Positions 1 through 5,793 of a stretch of 6,433 nucleotides of DNA are shown here, in pieces. A program made the position numbers and the translations under genes. The notes below the pieces were generated by a model. It did no database searches. It saw only the letters and a program-made list of their open reading frames with translations, and had not been told where the DNA came from. Positions within the stretch are counted from its first letter, which is position 1. The number at the start of each line of letters is the position of its first letter. The stretch lies in the NCBI GenBank assembly GCA_046704825.1, contig JBJKRE010000092.1, positions 1 through 6,433 of the forward strand. The letters run 5' to 3'. Source of the DNA: CAVRTJ01 sp046704825 (GTDB lineage: Bacteria > Acidobacteriota > UBA4820 > DSQY01).

Positions 1-759
1 CTCCCTGGCCACGCGCCGCATGGCCTCCTTTTCATCCAACCCTTCCGCCACGAGGGTGGCGATCCGTTCCGAAACGTCTCCGAGGTCCGGCCCGGGCCCG
101 GTCGCCCTGGCCGGGGGGCCGAACATCACGACGAACTCCCCCCGTTCCTGAACGGCCTCCGGGTCCGACACGAAGGCGATGGTCTCGAAGCGCTTGGTCA
201 GTTCCCTGCCCACCACACATTCCCGGTTCCGGAACACGCCGGAGGCCTCCCGGAGAAAGGCTCTTATCCTGTGGGGGGCCTCGTAGAAAACGAGCGTGGC
301 CGGATCCCCTGCGAGATCATCGAGGAACCGGGCCCTCTCACCGGCCTTTCTCGGCGGGAACCCCAGAAAGAGGACCCGCTGGGCGGGCAGCCCGCTCGCC
401 GACAGGGCCGTGGCGGCGGCCGACGCGCCGGGCACCGGCGATACGGGGATATGCCGTTCGTGGCATGCCCGGACGAGCACATAGCCGGGGTCCGAGATGC
501 CGGGCGTGCCCGCATCGGTCACGACCGCCATGGTTTCCCCCGACTCCAGCCTCTCACACAGCGCCTCGACTTGCTGGTTCTCGTTGCCCACAAAGAACGA
601 CTTCATTGGCTTCTGGATGCCGTAATGGCGAAGGAGCTTGAGGGTGACGCGGGTGTCTTCGCACAGGATCAGGTCGACCGATTTGAGGACGTCAAGCGCA
701 CGGAAGGTTACGTCTTTGAGGTTGCCGATCGGTGTCGCCACCACAAAAAGGGTTCCCAT
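1..759 (-). CDS. rsmI: 16S rRNA (cytidine-2'-O)-methyltransferase RsmI, 3' end cut off
   Basis: This is an open frame of 253 codons running off the window edge with no stop. The family (tetrapyrrole methylase fold) uses S-adenosylmethionine to 2'-O-methylate C1402 in the 16S rRNA decoding centre, in the cytoplasm. The N-terminus reads MGTLFVVATPIGNLKD, the usual RsmI opening. The family signature TDAGTPGISDPG is at residues 81-92, CEDTR at about 32-36, VPGAS at 109-113, FYEAPHR at 158-164 and GRELTK at 184-189. The last visible residues (about 235-253, rich in KEAMRRVA) match the start of the C-terminal helical part; RsmI is usually about 270-290 residues, so roughly 20-40 are missing. The ATG at 759 has GAGGGGG five bases upstream and its own extended -10 promoter, so it appears to be transcribed separately from the gene upstream. 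Confidence 0.95.
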   Translation of the reverse strand, partial: MGTLFVVATPIGNLKDVTFRALDVLKSVDLILCEDTRVTLKLLRHYGIQKPMKSFFVGNENQQVEALCERLESGETMAVVTDAGTPGISDPGYVLVRACHERHIPVSPVPGASAAATALSASGLPAQRVLFLGFPPRKAGERARFLDDLAGDPATLVFYEAPHRIRAFLREASGVFRNRECVVGRELTKRFETIAFVSDPEAVQERGEFVVMFGPPARATGPGPDLGDVSERIATLVAEGLDEKEAMRRVARE

Positions 760-782
760 TTATGCCCCCTCAAGGGAGGCGG

Positions 783-791
783 ATTATAGCA
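783..791 (-). promoter_or_regulatory. Extended -10 promoter of rsmI
   Basis: The minus strand reads TGCTATAAT, a perfect TGn extension plus a perfect sigma-70 -10 hexamer. A possible weak -35 (CGTACA, 3 of 6) lies 16 bp upstream; extended -10 promoters tolerate a poor -35. The expected start point is near 776, giving a leader of about 17 nt that just includes the ribosome binding site GAGGGGG (765-771). The sequence match is direct; activity is inferred. Confidence 0.65.
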
Positions 792-863
792 CATTTGGCG
801 CTTTTGTACGGATTTAGGCTGATCCGGCGGGACCGCTCATCTCTTTGGTCGGCTACGCAGGAA

Positions 864-885
864 GGGGCCGGCCGGTGCCGGCCCC
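864..885 (-). terminator. GC-rich hairpin after the secreted-protein gene, possible terminator
   Basis: A perfect 9-bp stem (GGGGCCGGC with GCCGGCCCC) encloses a 4-nt loop, 32 nt past the stop codon of the gene at 917-1519. Four more pairs (GCAG with CTGC) can extend it across a 3-nt bulge. On the minus strand only TTCCTG follows, so there is no proper U-tract; a classical intrinsic terminator is therefore not assured. Its place between a stop codon and the rsmI promoter supports a transcript-end or 3'-stabilising role. Confidence 0.45.
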
Positions 886-916
886 CTGCCGCCGGACCAC
901 CCCCCTCGGGACGCTG

Positions 917-1519
917 TCAACGGTTCCAGGGGATTTGGAAGGGGATCTTGATGGTGGTATTGCTCTTGGCGTCGCGGAAGGTGAGCGTGTAGGTGCCCGT
1001 GCTCATTCCGTCCGGATTCCTGAAGTAGAGGAGCGTTCTGAGGAACGTGCGGTTGGGCAGCTGGACGTGGTCGTAGAGGATGCCCGGCCACCCGTCCGGG
1101 TTCGCGTAGAACGCCACGCCCGGGATGGGGACGCACGACAGGAAGAGCATGCCGCCGTAGTCGGGGTTGCTTCGGATGTACCGGTAGTCCGCACCGATCA
1201 GGGTGGGGCCGTAGCCCTCGAGGACGGCCTTCGTGGAGGCCAGATGGTGGACCTTTCCTGAGGGATCCGTAAGCGTGAAGGAGTCGCGGTTCACGTGGAG
1301 CGTCCCGTTCTCGGTGTGGCCCAGCCACACTTCCAGGGGGATGTATTTCTGGGCGCCGCGGTTCCGGGCCGCGTCCACGTCCACGATCATGGCTGCGTTC
1401 TTCGTCCGCCCTACGTACCCGTAGGCCGACAGCCGGGAGGACGCGTTCTCTCCCGCGTACAGGGCGAGGGCGGCAAGCTCGACCGCAAGGAGCGTCAGTG
1501 GGATGATTTTCTTGTTCAT
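917..1519 (-). CDS. Predicted secreted protein of unknown function (200 aa)
   Basis: I do not recognise a family. The ATG at 1519 is chosen because GGAGG (1525-1529) lies five bases upstream; the in-frame ATG at 1531 overlaps that site and is unlikely to be used. Residues 1-22 look like a signal peptide: lysines at 3-4, then a hydrophobic stretch to A22, with an unusual glutamate at 14. There is no lipobox cysteine, so it is not an obvious lipoprotein; if uncleaved, the segment could be a membrane anchor. From about residue 35 the chain alternates hydrophobic and polar residues with many Gly/Asn/Pro turns (for example SFTLTDPSGKVHHL at 80-93 and TGTYTLTF at 174-181), suggesting a beta-sandwich domain. 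A single cysteine is at 129. The segment from about 58 to 93 recalls proteins that describe ligand-free Ig-like folds, but that is only a resemblance. It is divergent from the merR-like gene, which may regulate it, and appears to be a single-gene transcript. Confidence 0.8.
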   Translation of the reverse strand: MNKKIIPLTLLAVELAALALYAGENASSRLSAYGYVGRTKNAAMIVDVDAARNRGAQKYIPLEVWLGHTENGTLHVNRDSFTLTDPSGKVHHLASTKAVLEGYGPTLIGADYRYIRSNPDYGGMLFLSCVPIPGVAFYANPDGWPGILYDHVQLPNRTFLRTLLYFRNPDGMSTGTYTLTFRDAKSNTTIKIPFQIPWNR

Positions 1520-1520
1520 G

Positions 1521-1558
1521 GTAACCTCCATCGATCGTGCTGAATCCTTTCAGGTTAC
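1521..1558 (-). promoter_or_regulatory. Inverted repeat that could sequester the ribosome binding site of the secreted-protein gene
   Basis: On the minus strand GTAACCT (1558-1552) is perfectly complementary to AGGTTAC (1527-1521) across a 24-nt loop. The right arm overlaps the Shine-Dalgarno GGAGG (1529-1525) and ends one base before the ATG at 1519. A second, competing hairpin, CTGAA-AGGA-TTCAG (1553-1540), shares two bases with the left arm. The complementarity is seen directly; a role in translational control, or alternatively as a DNA operator, is inference and depends on where transcription starts. Confidence 0.35.
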
Positions 1559-1588
1559 TGGAACAAGTTTAAGCAAAGATCGTTCCAG
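1558..1588. promoter_or_regulatory. Inverted repeat CTGGAAC/GTTCCAG in the divergent intergenic region, candidate operator
   Basis: A perfect 7-bp inverted repeat has arms at 1558-1564 and 1582-1588 separated by a 17-nt AT-richer spacer. It lies between the divergent secreted-protein and merR-like genes, about where promoters of either could sit, and it abuts the repeat at 1521-1558. The 24-bp arm spacing is longer than typical MerR operators (usually under 20 bp in total dyad spacing), so the MerR link is inference from position only. Confidence 0.35.
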
Positions 1589-1649
1589 CCGGCCGGTCGC
1601 TGCTGTCTGCCGCGCCCCCTTGCAGAGCCCGTCTGGCTTGGTTATCGTG

Positions 1650-1655
1650 TAGAAT
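1650..1655 (+). promoter_or_regulatory. Candidate -10 element for the merR-like gene
   Basis: TAGAAT matches the -10 consensus at 5 of 6 positions, 21 nt before the ATG at 1677, and would give a leader of about 15 nt containing the GGGGG ribosome binding site (1666-1670). No good -35 lies at 16-18 bp. An alternative pairing is TTGCAG (1620-1625) with TATCGT (1643-1648) at 17 bp; both hexamers are weak. Confidence 0.3.
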
Positions 1656-1676
1656 AGTGTCAAACGGGGGTAGCGG

Positions 1677-2087
1677 ATGGCAGACGAAGCATCGCCGGAC
1701 GAAGAGCTTTTCACCATCGGTCAGGTCTCCAGGGACACCGGTCTGCCGGTCAGTACGATTCGTTTCTACGAAAAGGAGTTCGGCGGGTACATCCGCAGCA
1801 TCAAGACGCCGGGCGGCCACCGGCGTTTCCGCCGCGGAGACGTGACCAAGCTGAGGCGCATCCACGAGCTGGCCCACGAGCAGGGGAGGGCCCTCAAGGA
1901 CGTCAAGGAGACGCTGGTCTCGGACCTGGCCCCCGACTCCCTCCGCCGCGACCTGGACCTCCTGCTGGACGTGTTCGAATCGCTGGTTCAGGAAAACGTG
2001 AAACTGCACAAGGCCATCCAGGACCTGGCCGAGCGGCTGACCGTTCTGGAGGAGGACCGCAGCAAGAAGCGCTTCAAGCTTTTTTAG
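1677..2087 (+). CDS. MerR-family transcriptional regulator, short form with coiled-coil tail
   Basis: The 136-residue protein opens with a MerR winged-helix domain: helix-turn-helix at about 12-30 (FTIGQVSRDTGLPVSTIRFY), wing at about 38-52 containing TPGGHRRFRR, and the second helical pair at about 54-80. MerR proteins bind a dyad in the promoter as dimers. Residues about 90-128 form a leucine-rich, heptad-like stretch likely to be the dimerisation coiled coil. There is no effector-binding domain beyond it and no cysteine, so thiol-liganded metal sensing as in MerR, CueR or ZntR is not expected. The start ATG is preceded by GGGGG with a 6-nt spacer. It is the only plus-strand gene here, divergent from the secreted-protein gene and convergent with the GTPase gene, whose last codons it overlaps by 14 nt (2074-2087). 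Possible targets are itself and the divergent gene; that is inference. Confidence 0.88.
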   Translation: MADEASPDEELFTIGQVSRDTGLPVSTIRFYEKEFGGYIRSIKTPGGHRRFRRGDVTKLRRIHELAHEQGRALKDVKETLVSDLAPDSLRRDLDLLLDVFESLVQENVKLHKAIQDLAERLTVLEEDRSKKRFKLF

Positions 2088-3195
2088 GGGTGAGCTTAAG
2101 GCGGATGATCCACCCGTCCGGGACCCTCTGCATGTCCTCTGCGCCCAGTACCACAGCCGCGTGAGTTGTCCTTGAGGTATCCCTGTCGCTCAGGTCCAGT
2201 TCGATCCGCACCTGCCCCGGTTCCGAAAGGGAGGCTGCGTCCACCGCCACCGGAACCTCAACCGGCTTCCCCTGCGGCGCACTGCTCCTCTTGAGGTCGT
2301 CGAGTTCGGGGGTCAGATCCTTGACCCTGGGCCTCGGGGCGGCTGACAGCAGCGGGGTCAGGAGGCTCTCCCGTATCCTGTCCAGCTCAATTGCCACGCG
2401 GGTGCCCGTCGTCGAAACGGTCTTGACCCTGGGGGCTTTGCGGGCGAGTTCTTCGTCGCTGGCTTTCGTCCTCAGCGTCGCGAACTCCACGTCCTCCTGG
2501 ACGGCTGGAACCTTGGGGGGCTCCACGGGAGGGGGGACCGACGGGCCGGCCGCGGCCTTTCCTCCGGGCGGCGGTGCGGGCGCCGCGATGACCGACTCGG
2601 TGGGTTTGACCAGCTTTGCCTTCAGCGAATGGAGGGTGATCCGGCTGATGCCCTTGAGCGTGTCGAACACCCCCGTACCGTTGATGGCGCTCGCCTCGAC
2701 GAAGGGCGAACCATACCAGTTGAGGTCGCCGTTCAGGTCTTCCACCGATATGAGATTGGGCAGGTCCCGCTTGTTGTACTGGAGGACGAGCGGGATCTTC
2801 TTGAGTTCGATGCCCATGTTGCCGAGGTTTTCCTCCAAGTCCCTAAGGCTCTCGATGTTGGCCTCGCGCATGGGGGCCTGTGAGTCCGCGACGAACACCA
2901 CGCCGTCTACGCCCTTGAGGACCATCCGGCGGGTCTCACCGTAAAAGACCTGGCCCGGCACGGTGTAGAGCTGGAAGCGCGTTTTGAATCCCGCGATGAC
3001 CCCGACCTCCAGCGGCAGAAGGTCGAAGAACAGCGTCCGGTCCGATTCGGTCTCCAGGGAGACCATCTCGCCGCGGCTCTTGGGCGACGTCTTGTTGAAG
3101 ATGTACTGCAGGTTAGTCGTCTTTCCGCACAGGCCGGGACCGTAGTAGACGATCTTGGCCGCCATCTGCATCGTCGCGTAGTTGAAAAAAGCCAT
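2074..3195 (-). CDS. MglA-like small GTPase with a long C-terminal extension
   Basis: Residues 1-195 form a complete MglA-type Ras-like GTPase, the switch protein for cell polarity and gliding or twitching motility in Myxococcus and relatives. Visible motifs are the P-loop GPGLCGKTT at 19-27, R53-T54 in the switch I region, TVPGQ at 78-82 (the G3 position, glutamine 82), NKRD at 141-144 and SAI at 169-171. Arg53 and Gln82 fall at the numbers given for the intrinsic catalytic pair of MglA, so hydrolysis should be intact. MglA usually ends near residue 195; here about 178 more follow: a Pro/Ala-rich linker (about 198-235) and a region to 373 that I do not recognise, ending in a likely beta-rich segment (QVRIELDL at 328-335, DGWIIRLKL at 360-368). 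No MglB (roadblock) partner is in the window. The ATG is 3 nt past the upstream stop, with GAGGG inside the upstream gene's last codons, so it is the last gene of the operon. Confidence 0.92.
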   Translation of the reverse strand: MAFFNYATMQMAAKIVYYGPGLCGKTTNLQYIFNKTSPKSRGEMVSLETESDRTLFFDLLPLEVGVIAGFKTRFQLYTVPGQVFYGETRRMVLKGVDGVVFVADSQAPMREANIESLRDLEENLGNMGIELKKIPLVLQYNKRDLPNLISVEDLNGDLNWYGSPFVEASAINGTGVFDTLKGISRITLHSLKAKLVKPTESVIAAPAPPPGGKAAAGPSVPPPVEPPKVPAVQEDVEFATLRTKASDEELARKAPRVKTVSTTGTRVAIELDRIRESLLTPLLSAAPRPRVKDLTPELDDLKRSSAPQGKPVEVPVAVDAASLSEPGQVRIELDLSDRDTSRTTHAAVVLGAEDMQRVPDGWIIRLKLTPKKA

Positions 3196-3198
3196 GGC

Positions 3199-4086
3199 TC
3201 AATCCCTCGTCTGGTTACTGTGCCACCCGAGCAGGAGCTTTTCAAGGGCCTCGAGGTCCCCTTTCCTGTCGGGATGCTTCTGGCCGGCCAGCGCCGCGGC
3301 CCTCAGGGCCATCTGCCGGTAGCGTTCCTGCAGGTCGGGCCAGCGCTTGAGGGCCTGCAGGTGGTTCTTGACCGTCTCCAGGTCCGCCCGTTCCACGGGG
3401 CCGGTCAGGGCGGCCACGGGACCGGCGCTGAAGACGTCCGCGACCACACCCTCGACCAGACTCTGGAACGCAGGGAAGGTGTCGGCCGCGTCGGTTCCCG
3501 CCTTCAGGAGCATGGCCTCACTGTCGGCCAGGAGGGCCACCACGTGGTTGGCGGCGGTCACGGCGGCCGCGTGATAGAGCGTCTTCCCGCGAGGTGACAG
3601 CAGGAAGAACCGGCCCGAGAGCGACTGCGCCATCGCCTTCATGACGGCCACGGCACCCGCCCGCCCTTCGAGGGCGAACACCGCCTGCCTCAGGCGCTTG
3701 GCGCCGGTCAGCGGGTCCGTGAGGGCCATGACGGGATGGAAGGAGCCGACGATGGCGCCCTTCATACGGCAGTCGTGCAGAACCCTTGCCGGCAAACCGC
3801 CGCTCAGGTGGAGCACCACACGCCCCTTGATATCGAGATCTGCCGCAGCCATGGCCCGATCGGCCGTCGGCAGCGCCTGATCCGGCACGGCCAGGATGAC
3901 CGGCGTCCTCGGCGGAAGGTCGGCAAAGCCCGCCAGTACATGGCAGTCGAGCCAGGCGGCACCTTTCTCGGAGGACGCATCGGTCCTGGACATGCAACCC
4001 CGCACCGTCCAGCCCGCCGCCTTGAGGGCCAGCCCCACGGAGAGCCCCGCTTTGCCGCAACCCACGAGCGCGAAGGATTTATCCAT
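3199..4086 (-). CDS. Rossmann-like / DUF2520 domain protein
   Basis: The 295-residue protein has an N-terminal nucleotide-binding fold (GCGKAG, a GxGxxG motif at 9-14; AVPDQAL at 66-72; HLSG at 93-96) and a C-terminal helical DUF2520 domain. Conserved-looking points are GSFHPV at 114-119, YHAAAVTAANHVVAL at 171-185 and LTGPVERAD at 228-236. The layout resembles pyrroline-5-carboxylate reductase and 6-phosphogluconate dehydrogenase-type enzymes, so an NAD(P)-dependent oxidoreductase is plausible, but no substrate is established for the family to my knowledge. The ATG at 4086 overlaps the end of the rluD-type gene by 8 nt; the nearest strong GGAGG is 12 nt upstream, a long spacing, so translation is probably coupled. 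It is followed 3 nt later by the GTPase gene. Family call is firm; function is unknown. Confidence 0.9.
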   Translation of the reverse strand: MDKSFALVGCGKAGLSVGLALKAAGWTVRGCMSRTDASSEKGAAWLDCHVLAGFADLPPRTPVILAVPDQALPTADRAMAAADLDIKGRVVLHLSGGLPARVLHDCRMKGAIVGSFHPVMALTDPLTGAKRLRQAVFALEGRAGAVAVMKAMAQSLSGRFFLLSPRGKTLYHAAAVTAANHVVALLADSEAMLLKAGTDAADTFPAFQSLVEGVVADVFSAGPVAALTGPVERADLETVKNHLQALKRWPDLQERYRQMALRAAALAGQKHPDRKGDLEALEKLLLGWHSNQTRD

Positions 4087-5023
4087 GGGCCCTGAAGACC
4101 TCCATAACGTCCGAGAAGGACGGGGGAAGGGGCGACACGACGGTCACGCGTCCCGCGGCCGGGCTGTCGAACGTGATCGAGTAGGCGTGCAGGAAGAACC
4201 GGCCGGCGTCGCGCACCGCCTTTCTGAGGGTGACCGAGGGGAGGCCGTTCTCGAGGTGCCCGCCGTAGGCGGCGTCCCCGAGAACCGGGTGGTGGATGTG
4301 GGCCAGGTGAACCCGGATCTGGTGCGTTCTGCCCGTGAGAGGCCTGACCTCCAGCAGGCTGATGTGCGGGAGTGATTCGAGGGTCTTCAGGATCGTACGC
4401 GCCTGCCGCCCGCCCTTCGTCACGGCCATCTTCTGTCTGTTTCGCCGGTCCCGGCCTATGGGCTCTGAGACCTCGACCGAGCTGGCGTCCAGTTGTCCCC
4501 ACACGAGCGCCCTGTAGGTCTTTTCGACGGACCGGCTCTTGAACTGTTCCGCCAGGGCCGCCTGGGCTGCGTCGGTCTTAGCTACCAGGAGGACGCCCGA
4601 GGTGTCCTTGTCCAGCCGGTGCACGATGCCCGGCCGCCCCGGTGCATAGCCCGCGGACAGGTCGACGGCCTTGGCCGCCAACACGTTGACCAGGGTGTCG
4701 TCCCAGTGCCCCTTCGCGGGATGGGTCACGAGTCCGGAGGGTTTGTCCACGGCGAGGCAGCTCTCGTCCTCGTACAGGATGGTGAGCGGTGAATCCATCG
4801 GGACGACCTCGAAGGGCCGGTCCTCGGGAAGGTCGATCTCCACGAACTGCCCCGGCAAGGCTTCCTGGGAGGCCTTGGCGGGCTGACCGTCCACCGTCAC
4901 GCCGCCGGCGGCCATGAGGCGCTGTATCTGGGACCGGGTGATCCCCCTGTCCGAAAGAACCCTGGCCAGAAGTACGTCCAGTCGCCGTTCGCCGCTCTCG
5001 AGCGTCATGCCGATACGGGCCAC
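4079..5023 (-). CDS. rluD: RluA/RluD-family 23S rRNA pseudouridine synthase
   Basis: The 314-residue protein isomerises uridine to pseudouridine in RNA; RluD modifies U1911, U1915 and U1917 of 23S rRNA helix 69, though the exact sites here are inferred. An S4 RNA-binding domain spans about 13-60 (RRLDVLLARVL, then SQIQRLMAAGGVTVDG). The catalytic domain follows, with DKPSGLVTHP at 93-102, the signature HRLDKDTSG at 135-143 carrying the catalytic aspartate 138, and GRTHQIRVHL at 231-240. I choose the GTG at 5023 because GGGAGG (5030-5035) sits six bases upstream; the in-frame ATG at 5008 would leave 21 nt. The open frame extends further upstream to 5395, but that part lies in antiphase within lgt and has no family similarity. 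The start is 2 nt past the lgt stop and the end overlaps the DUF2520 gene by 8 nt, as in a tight operon. Another RluA-family member is possible. Confidence 0.9.
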   Translation of the reverse strand: MARIGMTLESGERRLDVLLARVLSDRGITRSQIQRLMAAGGVTVDGQPAKASQEALPGQFVEIDLPEDRPFEVVPMDSPLTILYEDESCLAVDKPSGLVTHPAKGHWDDTLVNVLAAKAVDLSAGYAPGRPGIVHRLDKDTSGVLLVAKTDAAQAALAEQFKSRSVEKTYRALVWGQLDASSVEVSEPIGRDRRNRQKMAVTKGGRQARTILKTLESLPHISLLEVRPLTGRTHQIRVHLAHIHHPVLGDAAYGGHLENGLPSVTLRKAVRDAGRFFLHAYSITFDSPAAGRVTVVSPLPPSFSDVMEVFRAHG

Positions 5024-5025
5024 GG

Positions 5026-5793
5026 TCAGCCTCCCGTCCCGCGCCGGCGCGCCAGGAGCGTGCCCAGGGCCGCTGCGAAGGCGGCGACGGCGATGATCTG
5101 GGAGAGCGACACGGTGCCGCCGAAGTAGAGCCCGCGCGTCACGTCGCCCCTGAGGAACTCCAGGAGCCCGCGGACTACGGCGTAGAGCATTACGTACCAG
5201 AGGAAGACCTGACCGGAGTAGGCCCGTCTCCGGAACAGCAGGAGAAGCACCGTGAAAATGGCCAGATCCGCAACGCTTGCGTAGATGGGCCACGGGTGGA
5301 TCCGGACGCCACCGGCGCAGAGGGGGACGTCGGGAAAGACCATGCCCCAGGGCAGGTTCGTAGGGCTTCCGTAGCAGCAGCCCGCGAAAAAGCATCCCCA
5401 GCGGCCCATGCCCTGGCCCAGGGCGAGGCAGATGGCGGCCACGTCCGCGGAGGCCCAGAACGGCATGCGGTGCTTGCGGAGGTAGAGCGCCGCCACGGCC
5501 ACTGCGCCGATGAACCCGCCGTAGAACGAGCCGAAGGAGCGCAGGTTGTCGGCAAAGAAGCGCCAGGGGTGTGCCGAAAAGGCTCCCAAGTTGCCGGCGA
5601 CCAGTGCCAGTTTGGCACCCACGAAGGCCCCCAGCAGGCTGTAGACGAACAGGTCGACCAGCCGTTCGGGGTCGAGACCCGCATCGGGCGCCAGGATGCG
5701 CGCGAGCCCCAGGGCCGCGACGGCGGACAGGGCCACCAGCACGCCGTAGGTCCCGACGGGGAAGCTACCGATGTGGAAGAGAATCGGATGCAC
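5026..5793 (-). CDS. lgt: Phosphatidylglycerol-prolipoprotein diacylglyceryl transferase (Lgt)
   Basis: Lgt moves a diacylglyceryl group from phosphatidylglycerol to the lipobox cysteine of prolipoproteins, the first step of lipoprotein maturation, in the inner membrane. The 255-residue protein is hydrophobic with about seven membrane segments. The opening HPILFHIGSFPVGTYG, GSFYGG at 88-93, the Lgt signature GRWGCFFAGCCYG at 130-142, HPWPIY at 166-171 and R208-x3-E212 are recognisable. Against E. coli (from memory) Tyr26, Arg143, Gly154, Arg239 and Glu243 appear kept as Y16, R131, G142, R208 and E212, but His103, Asn146 and Glu151 align with Y91, C134 and C139. This looks like the cysteine-containing Lgt variant found in several phyla. 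The start is GTG at 5793, with GGAGGG (5799-5804) five bases upstream; it overlaps lspA by 29 nt, so the two are likely translated together. Confidence 0.92.
   Translation of the reverse strand: MHPILFHIGSFPVGTYGVLVALSAVAALGLARILAPDAGLDPERLVDLFVYSLLGAFVGAKLALVAGNLGAFSAHPWRFFADNLRSFGSFYGGFIGAVAVAALYLRKHRMPFWASADVAAICLALGQGMGRWGCFFAGCCYGSPTNLPWGMVFPDVPLCAGGVRIHPWPIYASVADLAIFTVLLLLFRRRAYSGQVFLWYVMLYAVVRGLLEFLRGDVTRGLYFGGTVSLSQIIAVAAFAAALGTLLARRRGTGG

Noticed and set aside
1520..1531. Start of the secreted-protein gene at the upstream ATG (1531)
   Set aside because: That ATG forms part of the ribosome binding site serving the ATG at 1519 and has no good site of its own.
867..1597. GCCGGCCGGT at 867-876 and again at 1588-1597, flanking the secreted-protein gene as a direct repeat
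   Set aside because: A 10-nt palindromic-like GC string is expected by chance in such GC-rich DNA; no element boundaries or transposase are present.
1658..1663. TTGACA on the minus strand as a -35 for the secreted-protein gene
   Set aside because: No acceptable -10 follows at 15-20 bp; the sequence at 17 bp is CAAGCC.
2064..2085. Hairpin AAGAAGC/GCTTTTTT with a T-run at the end of the merR-like gene as an intrinsic terminator
   Set aside because: The stem is AT-rich, includes a G-U pair and uses up the T-run, and it lies inside coding sequence; too weak to call.
3220..4095. Long plus-strand open frames opposite the DUF2520 gene
   Set aside because: They are antisense shadows of a well supported gene, common in GC-rich DNA, and show no recognisable domains or ribosome binding sites.
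5024..5395. Upstream extension of the rluD-type frame to an ATG at 5395
   Set aside because: It lies wholly within lgt in another frame, is Arg/Pro-rich without family similarity, and the GTG at 5023 has a well placed GGGAGG and starts just before the S4 domain.
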